NCBI GenBank assembly: GCA_030427065.1 | Contig: JAUHWU010000002.1 | Span: 1-64,000 of the forward strand | Source: Gammaproteobacteria bacterium | GTDB taxonomy: Bacteria > Pseudomonadota > Gammaproteobacteria > Pseudomonadales > Pseudohongiellaceae | Length of the DNA stretch: 64,000 bases | Direction of reading: 5' to 3' | The notes under the pieces: model-generated | Databases searched by the model: none | Told to the model about the DNA's origin: nothing | Seen by the model: the letters and a program-made list of their open reading frames with translations, nothing else | Made by a program: the position numbers and the translations under genes | Part shown: positions 45,601-53,392 of the stretch, in pieces | Position numbering within the stretch: position 1 is the first letter of the stretch | Layout of the letters: each line of letters opens with the position of its first letter

Positions 45601-45870
45601 ATTGTCGAAGGGGCGAAAAACCGGTTTCGGCCGATTTTCCTCACCTCCCTGACCACTTTTCTGGGAGTAGCACCGCTTGTCTTTGAAACCAGTGTGCAGG
45701 CTCAGTTCCTGATTCCGGTGGCTCTGAGTCTGGGCTTTGGGGTGCTTTTTGGAACTGCGATTCTGCTTGGACTTGTGCCGGCCATGATGTCACTGCTCAA
45801 GGCGCCGAAACTGGAAATGGAACTGGATCACAGCGGACAACCCGTCGGGGATTATTATCAGGAAGCGTGA
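42694..45870 (+). CDS. RND superfamily efflux permease
   Basis: Inner-membrane proton-driven pump of 1058 aa with the RND duplication: TM1 at the N-terminus, a large periplasmic loop, TM2-6, and a second half of the same order. The proton relay is the Asp pair of IGIVVDDAIVVGENI in TM4. GFLLAIGIVVDDAIV and GLSGVIINGALVMIDFINEEVRNG are typical of the hydrophobe/amphiphile exporters. The periplasmic region starts LFPEVNLDQITIRVVYPGASPTEVEESI. It ends with a soluble tail after TM12. It is translationally coupled to the adaptor and ends before a strong hairpin terminator. No tolC-type gene is adjacent. Confidence 0.94.
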   Translation: MNGIIAWMARNGVASNLLMVFMLVAGATSFFQITVKLFPEVNLDQITIRVVYPGASPTEVEESIIRRIEEKVESVEEIQDITAVAAEGMGTVTVELVRGADTQLRMDEIKSEVDQIVTFPVDAEEPQVSLLSNSQRAMQVVVAGKTSERELKELANRIKDELTFKQGISIVNISGTRDYEISIEASNDALRSQGLTLTDISTAVRQESLELPGGELETASEEMVLRTLGRNYNQRDFEEIVLRTGENGGRVVLGDVATVMDGFTDNDLVNLYDGIPAAMINVMRVGDEQILEIADTVERYLVEELRPTLPEGVFAVVGRNEASVIKDRLSILIENGIMGLILVILTLTVFLEFRVAVWTSLGIMISFIGVFALMRIFGTSINVLSSIGFLLAIGIVVDDAIVVGENIFARQETGIHPLRAAIEGAQRISIPVIFAVATTIAAFSSLLTLPGTLGGLLGDIPAVVIGVLFLSVAEALLVLPFHLSHPPRKEKTYNRVTQALDNLHKKVARGFKWFVNGPLHRSLEFVTHHPWVAISFSISLLFITAGIMAGGYVKFTFFPEIEGDSVIASIELPSGATVERTQAVVDRLEAEAIRLGEEYNALSDNGEAIKSMNILVGAQDSGQASPLGSSAGGESANVATIVLEMIAPEQRDFASSEFEDRWREAVGLVPEARKLTYSSEQMSFGDPVRVELTAASDETLSSVVGEVETALRQLSGVFDVKNDRDTGKREITFTLKPEARTYGLTLQSLAFQIRAAFFGDESLRVQRGREDVRVYIRLPAEERNSVDDLQSYRIRTPEGFVPLGEVAELVEGTSPTTIQRRNGRRIIAVTANVDTATITSNEVNAYITSTLMPGIQQNYPDLTYDFGGEQREQARTGPAIVMNFFYALVAIYAMLAIAFKSYTQPLIVMMVIPFGVFGAIMGHLIMGMNLSLLSIFGIIGLSGVIINGALVMIDFINEEVRNGMEYHKAIVEGAKNRFRPIFLTSLTTFLGVAPLVFETSVQAQFLIPVALSLGFGVLFGTAILLGLVPAMMSLLKAPKLEMELDHSGQPVGDYYQEA

Positions 45871-45878
45871 TCCATGCT

Positions 45879-45917
45879 TTGGTACCAGGTTTATTCTGAG
45901 CCTGGTACCAATAAAAA
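45879..45917. terminator. bidirectional terminator between RND permease and DLH genes
   Basis: A perfect 11-bp stem pairs TTGGTACCAGG (45879-45889) with CCTGGTACCAA (45901-45911), followed by TAAAAAA. It lies between two convergent genes. Confidence 0.8.
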
Positions 45918-45918
45918 A

Positions 45919-46656
45919 TCACTTCAACAGGTTATCAAGAAATACCAGAACTTTCGCCCAGGCGTCCTCACTGGCTGCCTCGTTATAACGATCCGCAGCA
46001 GGAAAGTTCTGGAAAGCATGACCGGCATTATCATATTGATGAAACTCGTACTGGATCCCTGCAGCATCCAGGGCTTTAGCGTAGTCTTTCACATCTTGGG
46101 GAGAAGGATTGCTGTCATCATTCCCGAAAAAACCGATAACCGGGCACGCTATATTCGCGGCCAGGTCTATTGGCGCTATCGCTCCCTCACCGAGGCCCTT
46201 TTTAATATTGCCGCCATAAAAGACAGCCAGCGCACGAAAGCGACTGATATAACATGCCGCAAGCCAGGCTACGCGACCGCCCCAGCAGTGCCCTGCCATG
46301 GCTATTCTGTTTTCATCAACTTCAGGTTGCCGGGCCAGTACCTCGAAAGCGGCCGAAATATCCGCAAGCATCCAGTCATCCCGGCTTTGAGCTTTTTTCG
46401 TTTCCATGGACTCGGATTTAGCCCACCAGTGAAAAATAAATGGCACCGCTACTGCGTAGCCATGGGCGGCGAAACGCCGTGCTGTCGTCAGGGTAAAGGT
46501 ATCGTTTTCAAGGCCGGCATGTCCGACAGGAATATGCTGGGCCAGAACAATACCCGGTAGCGGAGTGTTGCTGTTGCCCGGGGGCTTGAACAGGAAGACA
46601 TCCATATCACTGCCTTCAACCTCAACGGTAACTATGTCGTAATCAGGAGCAGGCAT
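45919..46656 (-). CDS. dienelactone hydrolase family protein
   Basis: Cytoplasmic alpha/beta hydrolase of 245 aa in the dienelactone hydrolase family, which opens lactones formed after ortho cleavage of catechols to maleylacetate-type products. The triad is complete: Cys124 in GHCWGGR, Asp in FGNDDSNPS, and His in NAGHAF. GIVLAQHIPVGHAG replaces the usual EIFGLN oxyanion region, so the substrate may differ from chlorinated dienelactones. The ATG overlaps the stop of the 2-hydroxyacid dehydrogenase gene (TAATG). It is the last gene of the intradiol dioxygenase operon. Confidence 0.9.
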   Translation of the reverse strand: MPAPDYDIVTVEVEGSDMDVFLFKPPGNSNTPLPGIVLAQHIPVGHAGLENDTFTLTTARRFAAHGYAVAVPFIFHWWAKSESMETKKAQSRDDWMLADISAAFEVLARQPEVDENRIAMAGHCWGGRVAWLAACYISRFRALAVFYGGNIKKGLGEGAIAPIDLAANIACPVIGFFGNDDSNPSPQDVKDYAKALDAAGIQYEFHQYDNAGHAFQNFPAADRYNEAASEDAWAKVLVFLDNLLK

Positions 46657-47663
46657 TACTCTATATCCGTCTTGTCCACTTCATTAACCAGTAACTGGCC
46701 ATTCACCATACGATTCAGGTTTTCAATAAAGAGATCATCGCTGCGTTCCAGCATGCCACTGCCGGCATTGGAACAATGAGGCGTCATACTGACCTGGGGA
46801 TGATCCCAGATCCAGGAATCTTTCGGCAAAGGCTCGTCAACAAATACGTCAAGAATTGCATGGCCCGGTCGCCCCGCATCCAAAGCCTGACGTAAATCTT
46901 CTTCAACGACGAGATCTCCACGCGCTACGTTGACCAGGACAGCGTTCTCTTTCATTAACCCCAGGAATTTTTGATCCACCAGATTACGGGTAGCCTGATT
47001 GGAGGCACAGGCGAGAACCACGACATCTGCCTCGCTTAGCGCATCATCCATGGTTTCGAGACTTAACACACGATCAGCAAGTTTCTCATCCTTCTTGCTT
47101 CTTCTTACTGCAGTAATCTCGACACCAAAAGCTTTGGCGCGTCTGGCAATTTGTTGTCCGATATTGCCAAAACCAATGATTAACCAGCGCGTATGGTATA
47201 TTTCGCGAAAAGGACGGTATTTCCACACGCTCTGTTTCTGCTTATCCGCAAAATCCGTTAAATTTTGAAAGCAGGAAAGTACTTGCGCCATCACATATTC
47301 AGCTATGGCAATGGCCTGAGAATGGTTATTACTTATTCTGACCCCAGACGCCAACAAATCCAGATAGGGTCCCTTATCCAAACCGGTATTAATGGTATGC
47401 AACCATTTGACGTTATGATATTCCTGCATCAACGCAAAATAGTCTTTAAATAAAGGCGATTTGAGCAACTCCGAATGAACCCAGAAAAAATCCGGATGGA
47501 TTTGCTGTCGTGATACCGGACTTCCATCATGGGAAAGCTGCCCTTCTTCATCAATCAAATAGATATCAAGATCAGGGGCAGCTTTCTTTATCCTGTCCTT
47601 TAGCCTTTCATAGGAAGGTTTAAAATAAAGCGCCTGCAATTTATGCTGATGTAATTCAAACAC
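46656..47663 (-). CDS. D-isomer-specific 2-hydroxyacid dehydrogenase
   Basis: NAD(P)-dependent dehydrogenase of 335 aa of the D-2-hydroxyacid family. The Rossmann motif GFGNIGQQIARRAKAFG lies at about residues 170-190. The catalytic Arg is in VLVNVARGDLVVEEDL, Glu in DVFVDEPLP and His in MTPHCSN. The usual role is reduction of 2-oxoacids or oxidation of D-hydroxyacids. It lies 16 bp after the intradiol dioxygenase gene and overlaps the dienelactone hydrolase gene by one base. In typical hydroxyquinol operons a maleylacetate reductase occupies this place, so this enzyme may act on a pathway intermediate; that is inference. Confidence 0.9.
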   Translation of the reverse strand: MFELHQHKLQALYFKPSYERLKDRIKKAAPDLDIYLIDEEGQLSHDGSPVSRQQIHPDFFWVHSELLKSPLFKDYFALMQEYHNVKWLHTINTGLDKGPYLDLLASGVRISNNHSQAIAIAEYVMAQVLSCFQNLTDFADKQKQSVWKYRPFREIYHTRWLIIGFGNIGQQIARRAKAFGVEITAVRRSKKDEKLADRVLSLETMDDALSEADVVVLACASNQATRNLVDQKFLGLMKENAVLVNVARGDLVVEEDLRQALDAGRPGHAILDVFVDEPLPKDSWIWDHPQVSMTPHCSNAGSGMLERSDDLFIENLNRMVNGQLLVNEVDKTDIE

Positions 47664-47679
47664 GCGTATTGGTTTTTAC

Positions 47680-48540
47680 TCAGGGAAGAACGAAAGTGTA
47701 ATCAAGGGTATAAAAAGGCTTGTCCACACCTTTCTCTGCAATTTCAGCAGGATCTGTATGCTCCACAAGATCCACTCTGAAATCTTTTACAGAGAAAATG
47801 GTGTCTGAATCCACATACGGAGAGCGATTGAAATACATCATGGTCGTGAATTCATCATGACCATCTGCATGAATCTTGAAATGAATATGAGCCGCACGAT
47901 AGCCATGACGCCCAAGCTGATCGAGCATAGTGCCAGTTGGTCCGGATAATGGAACCGGATAATCTCCGGGCGCTACCGTGGCCACATCAAACTCACCATT
48001 GTTATCCGTGGTAAAGCGTCCATAGAAATTCCATTCGGGCAAATTCTCCCTCTGTACAAAATAATAACCTTCACCATTGGGCTGCCAAATATCGACTTTG
48101 GCACCGGCAACAGGATTACCATTGGCATCGACAACATTGAAATGAATAAATAAAGGATCATCAACGTCTTCAATTTTTCCGATCAGCTCTCCTGACGATC
48201 TCTCGGGCAGGCCCGGAATATAGAGTGGCCCTTCCACATTCATCTCTGTAGTGGTGGTGTTGTTTGCATCTTCAAGCAGAATCGCAATTTCGGAAATACC
48301 CAAACAATCTGACATCAGATGAACTTCACCCATAGGGAAATCCTGATTGGGTTGTGCCAGATTAAAAATAAATTGCCGACCAATTTCCAACTCTTCAGTA
48401 GTCAGGTTTACTTCCTTTTGAAATGCATGCAAGTGCCTAATCAGACTAGAATAAATCTCATGTAAACGCGGATTCTTTTTGCCGCCATCGCCATGATTAA
48501 TAACGGCTTCAGTGATATTTTCCAAATTGATTGCAGACAT
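47680..48540 (-). CDS. intradiol ring-cleavage dioxygenase (catechol/hydroxyquinol 1,2-dioxygenase type)
   Basis: Fe(III) dioxygenase of 286 aa that cleaves a catechol-type ring between the hydroxyls. The N-terminal helical linker domain (about 1-100) is characteristic of catechol and hydroxyquinol 1,2-dioxygenases. EGPLYIPG starts the catalytic beta domain. Iron ligands are a Tyr at about 159-160 (GEGYYF), Tyr194 (PGDYPVP), His218 and His220 (RAAHIHFKI). Length and the LYIPG motif fit hydroxyquinol 1,2-dioxygenase somewhat better than CatA, but this is not proved. It heads an operon with a hydroxyacid dehydrogenase and dienelactone hydrolase; no LysR regulator is adjacent. Confidence 0.9.
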   Translation of the reverse strand: MSAINLENITEAVINHGDGGKKNPRLHEIYSSLIRHLHAFQKEVNLTTEELEIGRQFIFNLAQPNQDFPMGEVHLMSDCLGISEIAILLEDANNTTTTEMNVEGPLYIPGLPERSSGELIGKIEDVDDPLFIHFNVVDANGNPVAGAKVDIWQPNGEGYYFVQRENLPEWNFYGRFTTDNNGEFDVATVAPGDYPVPLSGPTGTMLDQLGRHGYRAAHIHFKIHADGHDEFTTMMYFNRSPYVDSDTIFSVKDFRVDLVEHTDPAEIAEKGVDKPFYTLDYTFVLP

Positions 48541-48731
48541 GGTCTGATTCCCCTTCTAATTAAAATAATTATTCTTGTTTGCGTTTAACTTATCTTTTTT
48601 TATTTTTACATTCTTACTTTCTTACATTTTATTCGTTATTGCCATAGCAAACAGCCATCGACGGATAAAAAGCATAATACCGCGTCACGGGAAATTATCC
48701 ATAGCAGCAATGCACTGAAATTTAATACCCG

Positions 48732-49478
48732 TCAATGGCAAGTCAGTAATCCCATCCCCGCTATCAGCTTATCAGCCTCGACATTATCCATTTTATTCAC
48801 TATCAAAGAGGCGCACAGGTTCAAGGCCTGCAAGGTTACCGCAGATTCTTTCTGTAATAGAGACAGTGCTGGCCCTCCTCCCGCTATAATATCCCGAGCC
48901 ACGTCCGGACTGACAGCCCCAACCTGAGGCAGAAGGTCAAAATCATGCAAGGAATGCAGGGCCGAAAGTAATTTCGGACCTACCATCTGTGGCGCTATTT
49001 TTTCCGGGTTCGCGCGCCGGATAATGGATAAAACCGTTTCCATCAAAAAGGGTAAGACAACACAGCCACGCCTGAACAGACAAACCGCATTATGTACATT
49101 TTTCCTGGCTTCCAGCTTACCGCCCCCTGCCCTGGCCTGCTGTACCCAGACTTCCTGACCAAAGGCACAACTTCCCGGGCAATCCAGGGTCATGGACGCA
49201 TCCAGCACATAAATATCCGCATCCAGCCAGATCGCCTGATCAAAGCCCTGATTATTGATAGCCTCGCTGATCAGTACCAGGCGCGCATAATCTGTTGCAA
49301 CGGGGCCCTTACCGGTTTTCTCCATATACCAGTCGGGCACAAGATCAAATATTTCGTCACCAACAAAGCAACGCTGATAACCCCGCACATCACACCACAC
49401 TCGAACAGAATCAAGGCAGCGCTGGATCCATGGCTCAATATCATGGTTTCGAAATGATTGTATGACCAGGGTATTCAT
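48732..49478 (-). CDS. GT8-like glycosyltransferase or nucleotide-diphospho-sugar transferase fold protein
   Basis: Cytoplasmic protein of 248 aa with a GT-A-like layout. It starts NTLVIQSFRNHDIEPWIQRCLDSVR, and the metal-binding triad is WLDADIYVLDA (about 93-103), a DxD motif. Downstream AVCLFRRGCVVLPFLMETV and GPKLLSALHSLHDFDLLPQVGAVSP resemble acceptor-site segments of small GT8/GT32 proteins. No other sugar genes are adjacent, so the donor and acceptor are unknown. It lies downstream of sseA in the same direction, 77 bp away. Confidence 0.6.
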   Translation of the reverse strand: MNTLVIQSFRNHDIEPWIQRCLDSVRVWCDVRGYQRCFVGDEIFDLVPDWYMEKTGKGPVATDYARLVLISEAINNQGFDQAIWLDADIYVLDASMTLDCPGSCAFGQEVWVQQARAGGGKLEARKNVHNAVCLFRRGCVVLPFLMETVLSIIRRANPEKIAPQMVGPKLLSALHSLHDFDLLPQVGAVSPDVARDIIAGGGPALSLLQKESAVTLQALNLCASLIVNKMDNVEADKLIAGMGLLTCH

Positions 49479-49554
49479 TTGTATCCCCGCAAGGTGGTTT
49501 TAACAATACGAAAACTCACGCGAAAAAAAGCCTGTATTATTTCCTTTACAGTAT

Positions 49555-50400
49555 TCAAACGCCATCACCAGTGGCTATCGGCCGCTTGTCATCAGTTATC
49601 CATTCACTCCAGGAGCCGGGATAGAGCGCTACGTCGTCGATTCCCGCCACCTTCAAAGCGAGGATATTATGTGCCGCAGTAACTCCTGAACCACAGTAGC
49701 AAACTATGGGTTTACTGGACTCCAGGGCCTGCCTGAATTTTTCTCTTAATTCGGCGGGCGTGCGGAAGCAGCCTGAAGCATCCAGGTTTGCGCTGAAAGG
49801 AGAACATGCGGCGCCCGGTATATGACCTGCAACAGGATCCAGTGGCTCAACATCCCCTTTAAAGCGCGGCAGTTCCCTGGCATCAAGCAATGCCTGCTTA
49901 CTGTCATCCACTGCACCTGCTTCAATAATACGCACCAGAGAAGGCAACATGCCATAGTCTGTATTAGCTGGCTGAGGAGATTCAGGAATGTCAGCAGTGA
50001 TCGACTTTCCTTCACGCTGCCAGCCCTGCCAACCCCCGTCCAGCAGCGCAACGTTTTCGTGGCCAATCCAGCGTAGCATCCACCACATGCGTGCCGCCAT
50101 CGCACCACCGACATCGTCGTATACAACGACCTGGATCTGCGGTTCTATGCCAAGCGCACTGACACTGTTGATCCAGGTATTTTTATCAGGCAATGGATGG
50201 CGGCCTGTTTTCCCCGCTATATGAGGCGAGCTTAATGTCTTGTCGAGATTTACGTAATATGCCCCGGGAATATGCGCCTCATCATAGGCACGTTGTCCGG
50301 CCTGGGCATCGGCCAGGGAAAAACGACAATCCACAATGCGCCAGTCAGGATTCTCCAAATTGGCAGAAAGATCACCGACACTTACCAGAGTATTCGACAT
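49555..50400 (-). CDS. sseA: 3-mercaptopyruvate/thiosulfate sulfurtransferase
   Basis: Two-domain rhodanese of 281 aa. Both halves carry rhodanese motifs (DCRFSLADAQAG with AHIPGAYYVNLD; LLDARELPRF with GHIPGAACSPF). The active-site loop in the C-terminal domain is Cys236-Gly-Ser-Gly-Val-Thr, the sequence typical of 3-mercaptopyruvate sulfurtransferase rather than the CRKGVT of thiosulfate enzymes. It transfers sulfur from 3-mercaptopyruvate to thiols or cyanide. It is divergent from the small charged secreted protein gene. Confidence 0.92.
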   Translation of the reverse strand: MSNTLVSVGDLSANLENPDWRIVDCRFSLADAQAGQRAYDEAHIPGAYYVNLDKTLSSPHIAGKTGRHPLPDKNTWINSVSALGIEPQIQVVVYDDVGGAMAARMWWMLRWIGHENVALLDGGWQGWQREGKSITADIPESPQPANTDYGMLPSLVRIIEAGAVDDSKQALLDARELPRFKGDVEPLDPVAGHIPGAACSPFSANLDASGCFRTPAELREKFRQALESSKPIVCYCGSGVTAAHNILALKVAGIDDVALYPGSWSEWITDDKRPIATGDGV

Positions 50401-50518
50401 ACCACTTCCTCACTCTATTTCTGCTAAAAAAAATGTTTTCAAATTAAACCCGCCTTCTGTCAACGGGATTTCGATTACAGCGTTTAAGGTAATAACGTTA
50501 ACAGAGATGGAGTACACC

Positions 50519-50911
50519 ATGAAGAACACAAACAAAAAGAATTTCGTTACAAAGCTATTGTTGGCTGGCACTGGCAGTTTATTAATATCAGGATTTCTGT
50601 CCTCCCCGCTACTTGCCCAGGATGATGAGCGTGAGGGACGTCGGGCAGAAAACCGCGAGCAAATGGCTCAACGTCATGCTGAATTCATGGAGAACAATCC
50701 TGATATTGCAGCCAGACGTGAAGAACACAGGGAGCGCCGTCAGGAATTCAGGGAAAACAACCCTGAAGAAGCCGCTGAGCGTCGTGAGGAACGCAGGGAA
50801 AGATTTCAAAATGGTGAGCGTCCACGCGGGCCAGGCGTTCCCGGCTTTAGAGGCCCAGGATCCCATGACAGGCGTGGCCAGGATGGAGATGTCAGCGGAC
50901 CTGAGGTCTAG
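50519..50911 (+). CDS. small secreted Arg/Glu-rich protein, unknown function
   Basis: Exported protein of 130 aa with a long signal peptide ending LLAQ at about residue 31. The mature part is extremely charged and almost lacks hydrophobic residues. It contains a doubled motif: MENNPDIAARREEHRERRQEF and then RENNPEEAAERREERRERF, two related helical units of about 22 residues. The tail is Gly/Pro-rich (PRGPGVPGFRGPGSHD). The start at 50519 has GGAG at ideal spacing. No family is recognised. It resembles periplasmic helical binding proteins in composition only. It ends 19 bp before a strong terminator and is divergent from sseA. Confidence 0.7.
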   Translation: MKNTNKKNFVTKLLLAGTGSLLISGFLSSPLLAQDDEREGRRAENREQMAQRHAEFMENNPDIAARREEHRERRQEFRENNPEEAAERREERRERFQNGERPRGPGVPGFRGPGSHDRRGQDGDVSGPEV

Positions 50912-50929
50912 GACACTTTTGCAATAATC

Positions 50930-50957
50930 AAAAAGGGGCGAATTATCGCCCCTTTTT
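50930..50957. terminator. bidirectional Rho-independent terminator
   Basis: AGGGGCGA and TCGCCCCT form a perfect stem around a 4-base loop, with A5 on the left and T5 on the right. It serves both the charged secreted protein gene and the convergent ankyrin gene. Confidence 0.92.
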
Positions 50958-50974
50958 GATACTGTCATACGCTA

Positions 50975-52741
50975 TCAGTCCACACCAGAGGGCTGGCAAT
51001 AATCAGGGCCTTCTGCCTGGCCGAATTGTAATGACACTTCAAGACACTCAGTCTCTTCAACTTGCAGGCCTGTCGTAGATGTCAGACTCTCAACCTGATG
51101 CCCGGTTTGTAATTGCCTGGCCTCCGCAATTCGCTTTGGGGTAACGGCTCTTGGATCCATATTCACATAGGAACAGGTAAAGCCCCTGAGTGTGCACTCA
51201 GAAGTCGTATGAGCAATTCCTCGTGCTTCCATTTCTCTTGCCATCAACTCTACAGCGGGCTCATTTAAAACAATGGCATTGTTGGGACGAAAAGTACCCA
51301 CGCCGATCGCATAATCAATTGGCATTAACGGTTCAATACTCGCACCAAATGCGCCATCATTTTTCTTACCCAGATCATAATCCCCAAGGTCCGCCCCCTT
51401 CTGAATAAGATATTCTATGATGGGAACATCCCCCAGGTTTCCTGCAGCCATTAGCGGGGTAATGCCGTAATCATCATGCCAGTTCACTTCCAGGTCATAG
51501 TCTTCAATCAGCAGTTTGATCAAATCCAGTCTTTCACTATAGGGATGTTGGAAATGATATCCATGGATGAAGCCGGTACCCGTCGCGGCGCCCAGTGCCG
51601 TCTCATTATCACTGGACTTAATAAGGGGATCTGCGCCGTACTCCAGCAACAGGCGTGTTAATTCCAGATCGCCAGCAAAGGCGGATCGCATTATGGGCGT
51701 AGCAAAAACAATTCGAGGTGAGCCACCACGCATTCGCGCCCTGGGCGTATCATTAACCAGTTGATTGGGATCAGCCCCGGCATCCAGTAGTTTTTTGACC
51801 AGGGGTAATGGATCATCGGTAACTACCCAGGGAAAATTTGGCGCAGTTTCCATATTACGGCGATCTACGGCCCAAAACAGTGGATTAAAGCCACGTGCAT
51901 CTGCCTGATTAACATCTGATCCCCGGTCAATTAACAGAGAAGCCAGTTCATAATGACCATTGAATATCGCCAGGCCCAGCGCATTTTTCCCATCGGCGGT
52001 AAGGGCATCTATCTGCGCCCCCGAATCCAGAAGTAATTCTGCTGTATCCAGATACCCGTCTCGGGCAGCAAAATGAATAGCTGTTAATTCGCCACTGGCA
52101 TGTTGAATGGAACCAGTTTCATGCGCCAATCTGTCTCGGGGGGGCGAACCTTCAAATCCTCTGGCGGTATCCGGTGGCACAAAAACAGTTCGTGCATTCA
52201 CATCCGCACCATGCTCTAGCAGGAGTTTTGCGACACTGGTATGCCCTTCGGCAACCGCCCACATTAATGGGGTGGTACGTCCCCACTCTTCACGCGCATT
52301 CACTTCAGCGCCATTATCAAGAAGCACTTCCACTGCTTTGGGTATGCCTGTTCTTGCGGCAAGCATCAATGGGGTATCAGCGGTAATAGTCACTCTGGCA
52401 TTAGGGTCAGCGCCGGCGTCCAGTAGCAATTCCAGCATAGCAGCACTGCCATTAATAGCGGCAACTTGCAAAGGCGTGGCTCCTGTCCTGTTAGCTGAGT
52501 TCACATCCGCACCATTACGAATCAATAGCCGCGCTGATTGCACATCGTCCCATTGCGCAGCCCAAAGCAATGCAGTTGCACCATCAATTTGAGGTTCATT
52601 GACATCAAGGCCCTGTCTGACAAGAGCCTGTACCTGAGAAAAATCTCCTGCCTTCATCGCGTCGGCAATTTGCGCACTTTGTGCAGCGGGCACCATGACG
52701 ATGGATAAAAACAGAGAGAGGATCAGTTGGTTGGTTCTCAT
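50975..52741 (-). CDS. exported ankyrin-repeat protein
   Basis: Exported protein of 588 aa with a signal peptide ending AQSAQ at about residue 24. Roughly ten ankyrin repeats follow; clear ones include DGATALLWAAQWDDVQSARLL, TGATPLQVAAINGSAAMLELLL, WGRTTPLMWAVAEGHTSVAKLL and YGITPLMAAGNLGDVPIIEYL. The last 90 residues are not repeats and contain three cysteines (SECTLRGFTCSY, ETECLEV). Ankyrin repeats mediate protein binding, so in this operon it may organise the periplasmic DUF1592/DUF1552 and cytochrome partners. It is the last gene of the four-gene operon and is closed by the terminator at 50930-50957. Confidence 0.87.
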   Translation of the reverse strand: MRTNQLILSLFLSIVMVPAAQSAQIADAMKAGDFSQVQALVRQGLDVNEPQIDGATALLWAAQWDDVQSARLLIRNGADVNSANRTGATPLQVAAINGSAAMLELLLDAGADPNARVTITADTPLMLAARTGIPKAVEVLLDNGAEVNAREEWGRTTPLMWAVAEGHTSVAKLLLEHGADVNARTVFVPPDTARGFEGSPPRDRLAHETGSIQHASGELTAIHFAARDGYLDTAELLLDSGAQIDALTADGKNALGLAIFNGHYELASLLIDRGSDVNQADARGFNPLFWAVDRRNMETAPNFPWVVTDDPLPLVKKLLDAGADPNQLVNDTPRARMRGGSPRIVFATPIMRSAFAGDLELTRLLLEYGADPLIKSSDNETALGAATGTGFIHGYHFQHPYSERLDLIKLLIEDYDLEVNWHDDYGITPLMAAGNLGDVPIIEYLIQKGADLGDYDLGKKNDGAFGASIEPLMPIDYAIGVGTFRPNNAIVLNEPAVELMAREMEARGIAHTTSECTLRGFTCSYVNMDPRAVTPKRIAEARQLQTGHQVESLTSTTGLQVEETECLEVSLQFGQAEGPDYCQPSGVD

Positions 52742-52786
52742 AAGAAGTCTCCGGGTACTTTAAAGCCCTGGTTTAATCTGAAATTT

Positions 52787-53359
52787 TTATTCAAAAAGAT
52801 TTATGCCTCTGGCCCTGCCCAGCCATTCAGCCAGACGCTCAAGCTCTTCATCGTTTAACTGGGCACCCCGCTCTCGCTCACTGACAAGTAGTACACGCCA
52901 ACCCTCGGGGCTGCGTCTGCTACTCATTATAGGATCCAGGGAATGGCAGGAAATGCAGCGGACTTCCATGAAAATTCTGGCATCGGCGTTGTTAAAAAAT
53001 TCAGTAATCTCCGGGGGCACGTAATCTCTCGGAAAAGGGATCGAATCCGGCCCAAAATTACTGCTCAGATAGCTTATTAGAACTGCTTTCTCTTCACTAC
53101 TGATAGTTACCTGACTATCGCCCTCATGTTTTTCTGCCAGCATTGCTTCCCACTCAGCGGAATCAAGTGCAAAGAAGGCATAATCGTCAATACCATGACA
53201 GGATGTGCAGTTGTCCAGCAGTATGTTCCTGATTGGCCCTTCAGGTAATGGGACATCCGGCCAGGTAGGTGGCCTTATCTGGGCAACCAGCTGATTGCAA
53301 AAAAGTAGTGCAAGCAAAACCAGCATTAATCCGAAATTCTTGTTTGAGCTATCACCCAT
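52787..53359 (-). CDS. exported dihaem c-type cytochrome-like protein
   Basis: Exported protein of 190 aa with a signal peptide ending LVAQ at about residue 27. There are two haem-binding sites, NCTSCHGIDDYAFF (about 50-63) and RCISCHSLDPIM (about 133-144). Each is followed by a tryptophan-containing helix (SAEWEAML, PEGWRVLL) of the kind found in small cytochrome domains linked to DUF1592-type proteins. It lies between the DUF1552 gene (33 bp) and the ankyrin gene (45 bp). It probably relays electrons for the operon. Confidence 0.85.
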   Translation of the reverse strand: MGDSSNKNFGLMLVLLALLFCNQLVAQIRPPTWPDVPLPEGPIRNILLDNCTSCHGIDDYAFFALDSAEWEAMLAEKHEGDSQVTISSEEKAVLISYLSSNFGPDSIPFPRDYVPPEITEFFNNADARIFMEVRCISCHSLDPIMSSRRSPEGWRVLLVSERERGAQLNDEELERLAEWLGRARGINLFE

Positions 53360-53392
53360 CAGACTTTACTCCTGTCTTTAAGCTCAGAAATC

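Noticed and set aside
45874-46560. 228-codon plus-strand frame opposite the dienelactone hydrolase gene
   Set aside because: Starts inside a terminator hairpin and overlaps a gene with an intact catalytic triad on the other strand.
52107-52592. 161-codon plus-strand frame opposite the ankyrin gene with repeated peptide pattern
   Set aside because: The repetition only mirrors the ankyrin repeats on the other strand; composition is not protein-like.
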